Below are positions 46,238 through 54,619 of a DNA stretch of 64,000 nt, piece after piece. The notes beneath the pieces were generated by a model. The model did not search any database, was not told where the DNA came from, and saw nothing but the letters and a program-made list of their open reading frames with translations. The stretch is from contig NZ_KB905342.1 in the NCBI RefSeq assembly GCF_000378765.1, forward strand, positions 62,001 through 126,000, read 5' to 3'. Made by a program: the position numbers and the translations under genes. How positions within the stretch are numbered: position 1 is the stretch's first letter; the number at the start of each line of letters is the position of its first letter. Source of the DNA: Psychroflexus tropicus DSM 15496 (GTDB taxonomy: Bacteria > Bacteroidota > Bacteroidia > Flavobacteriales > Flavobacteriaceae).

Positions 46238-48040
46238 TTAGAATTTATTTTGTTGTTCGAGTTCAGTCTGGAATTCTTCCATCACTGGTCTTACTGTACT
46301 TTCTGGAATATCTTCAATTCGAATGTACATCAATCCATCTACAGAATTATTGAAAAGCGGATCTACATTAAAGGCCACCACTTTGGCATTTTGCTTGATA
46401 TATTTTTTGATCAGCACTGGTAACCTTAGATTATCGGGCTCAATTTCATCGATGATCTTATCAAATTTAGTGAGGTCTGCTTTAGTGGCATCAAAAACAA
46501 AGTCTTTATCCGAATCTTTGAGTTTTATTTTAAATTCCTTTTTCGGTCTTACAAACTGTGCGACATAAGGATCATAGTAATTGGATTTCATAAATTCAAT
46601 CATCATCGATTTAGAAAAATTTGAAAACTTATTACTAATACTTACTCCCCCAATAAGATACTTGTGCTCAGGATACCTTAGCGTACAATGTACAATGCCT
46701 TTCCAGAGTAAAAACAATGGCATTGGTTTTTGTTGATAGTCTGTGGTGATAAACGCACGTCCCATTTCAATAGATTCACTTAGCATTTTATTGAGTTCTG
46801 GTTCAAAACGAAACAATTCGTTTAAATAAAACCCTTCAATACCGTGCGCCTTAAAAATATTTTGGCCTAGACCCATTCGGTAAGCACCAGCAATTTTATT
46901 AGCCTGATTATCCCAAAGAAACATATGTTGATAGTAATCATCATAGGTATCTAAGTCCAGTGATTTGTTAGTGCCTTCGCCCACGGATCTAAAGGTTATT
47001 TCTCGGAGCCTGCCAAGCTCAAGAACGATATTAGGGATATGTTTTCGCTCAGCAATGAATACTTCATAGTTATTACTTACCAGAAGCCGTCTACTTTCAT
47101 CCCGACATCCTTGTACTTCCTTTTGGAGTGCCTCTGTTGAGATTTCGTCTGCTATGGATTTGGGTTGCCTTTTAATCGGAAACTTAATCTGCTTAGGGAA
47201 ATGTTCTAAAAGCTTCTTTGTCTCATAAGAATTGGCCAGGAAATAGGTCTTTTGCCTTAAAAAATTGGAATACTCTTCCAAATTATCATACGCATCTTGA
47301 TCTTTTAAGGGGATTGAATTTCCAATTCTGACCCCAATTGTTCTATGCCCTTGTTTTAACATCTCCCCGGGAAGCTTTGCCGTCCTCAAGGTCTCATTTA
47401 GTTTAGCCAATCTATAAAATGAAGCTGAGTTTTTAGCATGAAAATAGACGGGAATTACAGGCACCTTTACTTTTTTGATTAGGCGAATTGCTTCTAAAGA
47501 CCAGGGGCGATCTACTACCTTTCTGTTCTCCACATGGGTAGATACCTCTCCTGCAGGAAATACTCCAAAAGGAGAGCCTGATTTAATATGAGACAAAGCC
47601 TGTTTAATCCCACCAACACTTGACTTTGCATCCTTTCTGGTTTCAAAAGGGTTTACTGGCATAACATAAGGCTTCAAGGGCTCGAGCCGATGCAACAGAA
47701 AATTAGCCACCACTTTATAATCTGGGCGCTGCTCTATAAGAAGTTTCAAAAGTATTAGGCCGTCAACAGCTCCCAGTGGGTGGTTAGAAACAGTCACAAA
47801 GGGGCCAGACTTTGGAATACGTTTGAAGTCTTTTTCAGGAATTTCAAAATGAACATCAAGATGCAGTAATACAGCATTGATAAACTCTAAACCGTCCAGA
47901 TGAGCATATTGATCATAGATGTCATTAAGCTCAGAAATTCTGGTAGTTTGCATGATGAAACTTCCCATAACATTACCCAGAATACCAAATTTTGATAAAT
48001 TGAGACCGTTGGCAATTTCAGCAGCCGTGATAAACCCCAT
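46238..48040 (-). CDS. Bifunctional acyltransferase (OlsF-like: PlsC-type plus GNAT N-acyltransferase)
   Basis: A 600-residue protein with two acyltransferase parts. Residues about 60-270 form a PlsC/LPLAT domain with SNHPLGAVDGLILL (HxxxxD) and GVFPAGEVS. Residues about 315-560 form a GNAT/hemolysin-type N-acyltransferase with LRYPEHKYLIGGVSISNKF. This order matches OlsF, described in Serratia and Flavobacterium, which makes ornithine lipid in one protein: N-acylation by the C-terminal part, O-acylation by the N-terminal part. Glycine or Gly-Ser lipids are other possible products in this phylum. It lies just upstream of the HIT and CYTH genes on the same strand. Confidence 0.8.
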   Translation of the reverse strand: MGFITAAEIANGLNLSKFGILGNVMGSFIMQTTRISELNDIYDQYAHLDGLEFINAVLLHLDVHFEIPEKDFKRIPKSGPFVTVSNHPLGAVDGLILLKLLIEQRPDYKVVANFLLHRLEPLKPYVMPVNPFETRKDAKSSVGGIKQALSHIKSGSPFGVFPAGEVSTHVENRKVVDRPWSLEAIRLIKKVKVPVIPVYFHAKNSASFYRLAKLNETLRTAKLPGEMLKQGHRTIGVRIGNSIPLKDQDAYDNLEEYSNFLRQKTYFLANSYETKKLLEHFPKQIKFPIKRQPKSIADEISTEALQKEVQGCRDESRRLLVSNNYEVFIAERKHIPNIVLELGRLREITFRSVGEGTNKSLDLDTYDDYYQHMFLWDNQANKIAGAYRMGLGQNIFKAHGIEGFYLNELFRFEPELNKMLSESIEMGRAFITTDYQQKPMPLFLLWKGIVHCTLRYPEHKYLIGGVSISNKFSNFSKSMMIEFMKSNYYDPYVAQFVRPKKEFKIKLKDSDKDFVFDATKADLTKFDKIIDEIEPDNLRLPVLIKKYIKQNAKVVAFNVDPLFNNSVDGLMYIRIEDIPESTVRPVMEEFQTELEQQNKF

Positions 48041-48125
48041 ACTAGTATTTTAAGGAGTAAATATACTAAAGTTTAGGATTTTGTTTCAAATTGTAGAAGT
48101 AAGTCTGCAAGAGATATTTTTAAAC

Positions 48126-48533
48126 CTAAGATTGATTTTGCTTCAAAAGATCTCTAATTTCAGCAAGCAACTGTATGTCTTTAGGCGTCACTTCTGTGGG
48201 ATTGGTTTCGTCTTCAGCCTTACTTCGAAGTTTATTGATGGCCTTAATTACTAAGAAAATAGTAAGCGCAATCACTATAAAATCGATAGTATGTTTCAGG
48301 AAGGATCCAAAACCTAATACAACTGAAGTTTGATTTGCTGTTTCTGGTCTCATTACAACCACTAAATCTTCAAAGTTGATAGAGCCTGTGACATAGCTAA
48401 AAAGTGGCATTAAGAGATCGCCTACCAATGAATCAACAATGGTACTGAAAGCTGTTCCAATAATGATTCCAATGGCCATATCGAACATATTGCCTTTAAC
48501 GGCAAACTCTTTGAATTCTTTGATTATTTTCAT
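48126..48533 (-). CDS. mscL: Large-conductance mechanosensitive channel
   Basis: A 135-residue inner-membrane channel that opens at high tension in osmotic downshock. The first helix is typical (EFKEFAVKGNMFDMAIGIIIGTAF, residues 5-28 in parts), a periplasmic loop follows (about 46-75), then TM2 (FIVIALTIFLVIKAINKL) and a charged C-terminal helix. Length is normal. It lies 26 bases downstream of the lacI gene on the same strand, but a functional link to the glucan locus is unlikely. Confidence 0.95.
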   Translation of the reverse strand: MKIIKEFKEFAVKGNMFDMAIGIIIGTAFSTIVDSLVGDLLMPLFSYVTGSINFEDLVVVMRPETANQTSVVLGFGSFLKHTIDFIVIALTIFLVIKAINKLRSKAEDETNPTEVTPKDIQLLAEIRDLLKQNQS

Positions 48534-48559
48534 CGTATTTGGATTAGTTTATCCATGTT

Positions 48560-49555
48560 CTAGGCAATATGAATTTCAAAAGGCATTTCGAACGTTTGAG
48601 GCTTATTGTTCGAATCTTTATTCTCTAAACGTTGAATAAGTAATTCTGCTGCCTTCTCACCAATTTTCATGGCTTTTTGATCGATGTAATTGATTCTAGG
48701 ATAGCTCAGTAAGGCATTTTTTTCATCTGAAAACCCAATGAGCATGATATCTTTCATCAGTTGTGGGCTTTCTGACTTGACTATGCTTTGAAACATCAAT
48801 GATGAGGTATTATCTGCAGAGATGACGGCATCAAATTCGTGTAAAGATATAAAGGTCTTGATCAAATCATGAGGATGTTGAGAACCCGTTAAGTTCAAAA
48901 CAAGTTCCGGGTCTGGTTCCAGCCCGTGTTCAATAAGCGCTTGTTGGTAACCTTCTTTACGAAGTTGACCGATGGAAAGGTCTTCAATATTACTTACAAA
49001 GGCAATATTAGTTTTTTGTTTGGATATCAAAATGCGAGTGGCATCGTAAATGGATTTTTGATCATTAATTACGACTTTATCACAATCGATTTCTGAAGTC
49101 GTTCTATCAAATAATACCAGTCCTTTTTTATTAAGATTGATTTGATCTAAATGTGAATATTCCTGTGTAGAGAGCGTTTCTGATGATAAAGAAATGATAA
49201 ATCCGTCAACACGACCCTGAAGCATCAATTCAACACTTTTAGCTTCTTTTTTAAGCTGTTCATGACTTACGCAAATAATGGTATCGTAACCTTTAGTTGT
49301 GGCATACTCTTCAATCCCATGCAATACTTTAGCAAAAAAAGAATTCAAAATATCGGGGACCACAACACCTATCGTATTAGTCTTATTTACTTTTAAAGCC
49401 AGAGCCGTTTTATTAGGCCTGTAATTGTATAGCTCTGCAGCTTCTTTGATACGCTTTTTGGTATCTTCTCCAATATCTTTAGCATCATGAAGAGCTTTGG
49501 AAACCGTAGAGACCGAAACATTGAGTTGCTTAGCAAGTTCTTTTAATGTAATCAT
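48560..49555 (-). CDS. LacI-family regulator of the beta-glucan locus
   Basis: A 331-residue LacI/GalR repressor. The N-terminal HTH is MITLKELAKQLNVSVSTVSKAL with hinge YRPNKTALAL; the periplasmic-binding-like effector domain starts at NTIGVVVPDI (about residue 62). It follows the last gene of the glucan cluster on the same strand and is its only visible regulator. LacI control together with a sugar symporter and a phosphorylase resembles the maltodextrin loci of flavobacteria; SusR or HTCS regulators are more usual for polysaccharide loci. The effector is probably a sugar or sugar phosphate from beta-glucan breakdown (inference). Confidence 0.92.
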   Translation of the reverse strand: MITLKELAKQLNVSVSTVSKALHDAKDIGEDTKKRIKEAAELYNYRPNKTALALKVNKTNTIGVVVPDILNSFFAKVLHGIEEYATTKGYDTIICVSHEQLKKEAKSVELMLQGRVDGFIISLSSETLSTQEYSHLDQINLNKKGLVLFDRTTSEIDCDKVVINDQKSIYDATRILISKQKTNIAFVSNIEDLSIGQLRKEGYQQALIEHGLEPDPELVLNLTGSQHPHDLIKTFISLHEFDAVISADNTSSLMFQSIVKSESPQLMKDIMLIGFSDEKNALLSYPRINYIDQKAMKIGEKAAELLIQRLENKDSNNKPQTFEMPFEIHIA

Positions 49556-49562
49556 AGTAATT

Positions 49563-49598
49563 AAAAAAGCGTATGCTTGAATAACTCAAACATACGCT
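49563..49598 (-). terminator. Terminator of the glucan operon, directly upstream of lacI
   Basis: On the minus strand AGCGTATGTTTGA pairs with TCAAGCATACGCT (13 bp, one G-T) and is followed by TTTTTTAATT. It starts 21 bases after the T9SS-protein stop codon, and its T-run ends only 7 bases before the lacI ATG, so it also forms the lacI leader. Confidence 0.82.
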
Positions 49599-49618
49599 AT
49601 TTGTATAAAGATTAAAAT

Positions 49619-50962
49619 TTATTCCTTGATTAATTTGATCGTTCTGGTTTGATCAAATTCATTAGAAATTTTGGCTAAATAAACACCACTTGATAAATCA
49701 TTAGCGTTGATTGATGCTTCAGAAGCGTTAACATTGACTTCTTTTACCAAACGTCCGGTAATGTTATAAACTTCAACCTTCTGAATGTTCTCAGAGGTTC
49801 TGATGTTCCAAACATCTTGAGTTGGGTTAGGGTAAGCTTTAAATTCTGCTTGACTAAATGAATCGTTGCTTAAAGTAGAATTCTGAGTTAAAAGAATATT
49901 GTCTATGTATACTGTTCCAGCATTATCGACACTTTGTTGAAATGGATCAACTTTCCATTGGAATAGAACTGTATCGTCAAAACCTAGATTAGTAAAATAA
50001 GACATTGGAATTTCAACTTTAGTCCATTCTCCTGATACTAAAGCTTCATTAGTTCCAATTTCATAATTAAATTCTTCAATAGCACCAGATTGATTGTCAA
50101 TTAAAACAAATCTAAATCCAGTTAATGTAGCATTATCTTCAGCCCAATAATCAAATGATACAAAATCATAAGCTGAAACATCATCTGGACCTCCTTCACC
50201 CTGACCATATCCACCAGCTCCAAAATTGAATTGATATGCAATATTTTCTGCTGCAGACTCATCTAAATCTGGCTGATTTACTAGACCTCCTCCAAAGTCA
50301 TAAGCGATAGGAAAAACCGTGCTGTAGCCGTTTGTATCGTTGTAAATACTATAAGTTTCTGCATCAGGAGCTGTTGGTACAGGGGCAGGTCCATCTGGTA
50401 CAGGAGTTACTGGAGCTTCTACAGAGATTCCTGATATATTATCCACATAAAACACCCTGTCATCTGGTGTTCCGAATCCATTTGTATTGGAATCCCAATT
50501 GTAATAGATTACAAAAGCACCATATTCACCGTCTGCAGTTGTAGTATTATCAAAACCATCATCAAATGTGAATGATAAAGTTTCCCAACCACTACCAGAA
50601 TGACTTGCGGAAGTAGTTGAATCTGGAGCACCATCAACACCAGCAACCACTTTCGGTGCTATTGTTATTGGTTCCAAAGAATATACATCCATTTCCATAC
50701 TTTTATCAGTGGTCAATTCCACCTGAATACCAGAGAAAAAGAAAATGTTGATACCTTGAAAAACTTGGCCTCCAGGATCTGAAGTCAATTCTGCTACTTG
50801 TCCTCTAGTTCCTCCTGTCTCAGGATCGGGAACAAGTGCTGCAGAAGCACCACCAAAAGGACCACCTAACCCATCTTCTTCAAAATCTTGAATAATCTCT
50901 TGTTGAGCAAATCCAAATGTCACCATTAGCAACATCATAAATAAAGTAGTAATTTTTGTCAT
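49619..50962 (-). CDS. T9SS-secreted protein with two jelly-roll (CBM-like) domains
   Basis: A 447-residue secreted protein. It has a signal peptide (MTKITTLFMMLLMVTFGFAQ), a first jelly-roll domain (about 22-185, IIQDFEEDG... VFYVDNISGI), a Pro/Ala linker (TPVPDGPAPVPTAPDA), a second jelly-roll (about 205-365, ending TVYIDNILLTQNS) and a type A T9SS sorting domain (about 373-447: FKAYPNPTQD ... GVYLAKI). No glycosidase motif is present, so it is probably a surface or released glucan-binding protein. ATG 50962 is chosen because it begins the signal peptide; 32 upstream in-frame residues are dismissed. A 221-base gap from the GH17 gene suggests its own promoter. Confidence 0.87.
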   Translation of the reverse strand: MTKITTLFMMLLMVTFGFAQQEIIQDFEEDGLGGPFGGASAALVPDPETGGTRGQVAELTSDPGGQVFQGINIFFFSGIQVELTTDKSMEMDVYSLEPITIAPKVVAGVDGAPDSTTSASHSGSGWETLSFTFDDGFDNTTTADGEYGAFVIYYNWDSNTNGFGTPDDRVFYVDNISGISVEAPVTPVPDGPAPVPTAPDAETYSIYNDTNGYSTVFPIAYDFGGGLVNQPDLDESAAENIAYQFNFGAGGYGQGEGGPDDVSAYDFVSFDYWAEDNATLTGFRFVLIDNQSGAIEEFNYEIGTNEALVSGEWTKVEIPMSYFTNLGFDDTVLFQWKVDPFQQSVDNAGTVYIDNILLTQNSTLSNDSFSQAEFKAYPNPTQDVWNIRTSENIQKVEVYNITGRLVKEVNVNASEASINANDLSSGVYLAKISNEFDQTRTIKLIKE

Positions 50963-51183
50963 AATATTAATTTTAAGGTTACAAATTTTAATTACTGATA
51001 AAAATAAATATAAATTTCTATTAATTTGACAAATAATACCAATACAAAAAACATACAAAAATGTAAAAGCAGATCTTAACTATTAATTTCGCTTTAAGAC
51101 GGAGAGTATCAATAAAATAAGGCCTGTGCAAAAAATAGTGTATGGGTGATGTATTGTTTGTTGAAATAACATATTACCAGTGT

Positions 51184-52104
51184 CTAGTATTTCAATTTTT
51201 CGTTTTTATCCCAAATTCCCCAATAAGCGCCAACAATACCTTCATCTCCAACCTTCCAGGATTCATCAAACGATGAAAAATAGAAACTTTCAATGCCTGC
51301 CTTTTTACACCAGTTTTGTGTATTAATAAAAAACTTTAAGAAATTCTCATCTGAAGGCTGGGCAGCTCCTAAATTTTCACCCTTACTCGGCCAGCCAGTT
51401 TCTGTAATAATTACTTTTTTACCATTAGCTGCACTGAGAGCTTGTCCATACATCTGCTGCATATGAGCTAGGGAGTAATCAATATGACAACTTTCCCAAA
51501 AGGGATAACAATTAGAAAGTATAACGTCGCATAATTCTGTAAGGTCGGGATGAACGGTAAATTCGTAATAGGCGTCAACATACCCAACTGGAATATGGTT
51601 TGGAACTTCAGTTCTTACCTCTCTTAAATGGTCTTTCAAGTCTTCTAAAGGAATGTCATCTCTATACAGTACTTCATTTCCTACTGCTGCAATATCTACC
51701 AGTCCTTTGTTGGCTAATTCAATAAGAGCGTTGAGTTCCTCTCTGTTCTTTTCAGGGTCATCTCCTATCCAGGCTCCAACAAGTGTTTTAATGCCTAGTT
51801 CTTTAGCCACTTTTGGTACAAATTCATTTCCTTCAATACAAGAAAAAGAACGCACCCATTTGATATGAGGTTTTAAGATGTTCAACCGTCTTCTTACTTG
51901 CTCTTCTGTGATATGATCTCCAGGTTCTTGTCCATCTTCATACATACTAAAGCAAATACCATGAATGCTCTCTTTAAGAATGGCATTAAGCATGGCTGCC
52001 AAATCTTCTTTACTAGCTTGTCCTGGGATAAAATCATGATGTTCCAGGGAGGCCAAGAAATCTTGTTGACGTTCAGTTAAAAGTTGTTCTTTTCTATAAG
52101 ACAT
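51184..52104 (-). CDS. Cytoplasmic GH17 beta-1,3-glucan hydrolase/transglycosidase
   Basis: A 306-residue GH17 enzyme without a signal peptide. The acid/base is Glu144 (AAVGNEVLYR) and the nucleophile Glu235 (IITETGWPS); FYFSSFDESWK completes the barrel's eighth strand. GH17 members cut beta-1,3-glucan with retention, and some transfer the glycosyl group to make new beta-1,3 or beta-1,6 bonds. It closely resembles the GH17 half of the symporter fusion just upstream, including the shared last nine residues (WDKNEKLKY), so they are duplicates. It should act on imported oligosaccharides in the cytoplasm. Confidence 0.88.
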   Translation of the reverse strand: MSYRKEQLLTERQQDFLASLEHHDFIPGQASKEDLAAMLNAILKESIHGICFSMYEDGQEPGDHITEEQVRRRLNILKPHIKWVRSFSCIEGNEFVPKVAKELGIKTLVGAWIGDDPEKNREELNALIELANKGLVDIAAVGNEVLYRDDIPLEDLKDHLREVRTEVPNHIPVGYVDAYYEFTVHPDLTELCDVILSNCYPFWESCHIDYSLAHMQQMYGQALSAANGKKVIITETGWPSKGENLGAAQPSDENFLKFFINTQNWCKKAGIESFYFSSFDESWKVGDEGIVGAYWGIWDKNEKLKY

Positions 52105-52113
52105 AGTAATTAG

Positions 52114-54609
52114 TTAATATTTTAATTTTTCATTTTTATCCCATAACCCCCAACGCTGCCCTACATCACCTTCATGATGAATTTTCCAGGACTCGTCGAA
52201 AGATGAAAAGTAGAATACATTTATATTTTCCTTATCAGCCCAATGATTCACATTGATGAAGTACTTCATGGCATTTGTTTTTGAGGGTTTGGCATCCTCT
52301 GTAGATTCGCCATCATTTGGCCATCCTGTTTCAGAAATGATCACTGGTTTTCCATCAGCTTGCTGAAGTACAAGATTATACATATAACGCAGATAAGCTG
52401 TAGCTACTTCAATATCTGCCCCTTCCCAGAACGGATAACAATTAATCAAGAGCAAATCGCAGGCTTTGATAAGTTCCGGATACTGATCAAAAATATAGTA
52501 GGAATCGATGTAGGTAACCGGTATATGAGAAGGAAGTTTTTCTTTGACGGTTTGAATGAAGGCTAGAACTTCAGCTTCTGATAATTCATTTCTCAAAAGA
52601 ACTTCATTTCCAACAACAGCAATATCCACCATACCTTCATTAGCTAGTTTAACTAAGTTGTTGACCTCTGCGTTGTTTTTAGACTTATCATTGCTAATCC
52701 AAGCTCCAACTACAGTCTTTAGGCCATACTGCTTTGCAATTTTTGGAATGTATTCATTTCCATTAGTACAGGAAAATGATCTCACCCATTTGGTATAGGG
52801 TTCTATGATTTTCATCCTTCTGCTTATCTGTTTTTCAGAAAGGACATCATTGAGATCTTGTCCCTCTTCATAAGGGCTAAAACAAATGCCATGCAAGCCT
52901 TTGTTTAAATAGGATTTAAACAATTTCGAAATATCATGATTAGATTTAGTTGAAAAATCTAAATCGTATTTCAAGTCAGGTTTAAGACCTAAAGATGCCA
53001 TTGGGAAGGACGCCTGGCCCAAATATCCACTTGAAGATAAAACTTTTGGTTTTACTTTTCTTCGTTCTAGTTCTTTGCCAATCTCACGGACTCGATCCTC
53101 GTCTAATTTATATCCCCACATCACCATAAAAGCTAAAGCGGCTGTTCCAGCAGGAACAATAATATCGGCGATTCTCAGATTATTCATAGTCTCTAACGTC
53201 TGTATTGGGGCATCTGGATTAAAGCCAACAATGCTTAAAATCACACCTCCCAAAACCAAAGCGATAGATTGACCGATTTTTACCATCAACCAGTAAATAG
53301 CTCCAAAAGTCCCTTCTTTCCTAGGCAATCCATTTTCAAGTTCATCCAAATCACAAACATCTGCAGTCATAGACATCATCAATGTGAATAAACCACCCAT
53401 ACCAAAGGCAAACAATGGAATAGGAACGAAGATGAGCCAGGGTACTCCATCCTCTATATTAATGGTAAACCAGGAGGCTCCTATGCTATCCAAATATGGA
53501 TTTAGAAAATTAAACACCTTCCCAAGACCAGCAGTTAAGGATTCACCAAGGGCTGTCTCGTTAAATTTTGCATTTAATTCTAAATCAAACCCCCACCACT
53601 TCAATACATAACCAACAATCGATAAAAAAGTGGATAACAAAAAGGCCTTACGCTTACCGATTTTAGTAGCAATTTTTGAGATTATCGGTATGACAATGAA
53701 GGCTGTAATAATAGCGTTTATAGTATTGAACCAGGCAGGCCAAGTTCCTGCGGTATCATAACTACCATTGTACATGTAAAAGACAATGATGAAGACACCA
53801 AAGGCCGCCACCAATTGAAATCCATTAAATACTAAAAATGTAGCCCCGCAAAGTTTCATGAAAGGCTTGTTTTTGGAGACCTGAACAATACCTTGGTATA
53901 ATTTTTTTAGATTTTTTGCTAAGGCTTTGAAACTGATACGTTCCCTGTTCTCCATATTCCCAGCATCCATTCCTTTGCAGAACAAGGCTGGTAATACTCC
54001 AAAAAGAATGGTCATTGCTCCTACTATAAGCGCCATCGTCCGGACACCTTCTTGTTTAGTGTTAAACGTTTCAGCGTCTGGAATAATCACATACAACCAG
54101 GGTACGATCATCCATGCGATTTGACCCATTGTATTGGAAAAAGCCATCAATCGGGTACGCTCGTGATAGTCTGGGGTCATTTCATAACCCAAACCAACTA
54201 AAGGAGTTGCAAACATGGTATTACCGATCAAAAATAAAAGTTGAAGGACCATGACATGCCAGATGATATAAGTCTGAGAAGCATTATCATCGAGTTGCCA
54301 CATCAAGAAGAATAGTATACCACTTAGAATAGAGCCAAAGAAAATATAAGGCCGTCGTCTCCCATATTTGGATTTTGTATTATCGGTAATAAATCCCATG
54401 ATGGGATCCGTAAAGGCGTCAAATATTCTCGGTAATCCGCCTAATAAACCAGCCCATAAAGGATCAACTCCCCAGGCCGTAAGTAAAAAAAACTGAATAA
54501 AAACGCCAAGTGTACCTGGCAATACATTTAAAATAAAATGTCCTGCACCAAAGGCCGCTTTTTGACCTACTGGTACTTTATCTTTTTCTGGAGTTTTAAT
54601 ATCAGCCAT
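52114..54609 (-). CDS. GPH-family sugar:cation symporter fused to a GH17 domain
   Basis: An 831-residue two-domain protein in one uninterrupted frame. Residues 1 to about 505 form a 12-helix GPH (MelB-type) symporter with DAFTDPIMGFITDNTKSKY and GRRRPY in the first cytoplasmic loop and a second-half MFS repeat. A ~45-residue soluble linker follows (ERRKVKPKVLSSSGYLGQ). Residues about 550-831 form a GH17 domain with acid/base Glu669 (VGNEVLLR) and nucleophile Glu760 (ISETGWPND). GPH proteins have both ends in the cytoplasm, so the glycosidase should face inward. The gene sits between GH30 (10-base gap) and the stand-alone GH17 (9-base gap). It probably imports beta-1,3-gluco-oligosaccharides and processes them at the exit of the carrier. 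Confidence 0.9.
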   Translation of the reverse strand: MADIKTPEKDKVPVGQKAAFGAGHFILNVLPGTLGVFIQFFLLTAWGVDPLWAGLLGGLPRIFDAFTDPIMGFITDNTKSKYGRRRPYIFFGSILSGILFFLMWQLDDNASQTYIIWHVMVLQLLFLIGNTMFATPLVGLGYEMTPDYHERTRLMAFSNTMGQIAWMIVPWLYVIIPDAETFNTKQEGVRTMALIVGAMTILFGVLPALFCKGMDAGNMENRERISFKALAKNLKKLYQGIVQVSKNKPFMKLCGATFLVFNGFQLVAAFGVFIIVFYMYNGSYDTAGTWPAWFNTINAIITAFIVIPIISKIATKIGKRKAFLLSTFLSIVGYVLKWWGFDLELNAKFNETALGESLTAGLGKVFNFLNPYLDSIGASWFTINIEDGVPWLIFVPIPLFAFGMGGLFTLMMSMTADVCDLDELENGLPRKEGTFGAIYWLMVKIGQSIALVLGGVILSIVGFNPDAPIQTLETMNNLRIADIIVPAGTAALAFMVMWGYKLDEDRVREIGKELERRKVKPKVLSSSGYLGQASFPMASLGLKPDLKYDLDFSTKSNHDISKLFKSYLNKGLHGICFSPYEEGQDLNDVLSEKQISRRMKIIEPYTKWVRSFSCTNGNEYIPKIAKQYGLKTVVGAWISNDKSKNNAEVNNLVKLANEGMVDIAVVGNEVLLRNELSEAEVLAFIQTVKEKLPSHIPVTYIDSYYIFDQYPELIKACDLLLINCYPFWEGADIEVATAYLRYMYNLVLQQADGKPVIISETGWPNDGESTEDAKPSKTNAMKYFINVNHWADKENINVFYFSSFDESWKIHHEGDVGQRWGLWDKNEKLKY

Positions 54610-54619
54610 ACATATTCAG

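Noticed and set aside
51163-51175. TGTTGAAATAACA as a LacI operator
   Set aside because: The half-sites are only four bases, there is no central CG, and such AT-rich pairs are expected by chance in this region.
52114-54609. The symporter-GH17 join as a lost stop codon or frameshift
   Set aside because: The frame is continuous, the linker is soluble and of sensible length, and no start codon with upstream spacing typical of the operon precedes the GH17 part. An assembly error cannot be fully excluded without reads.
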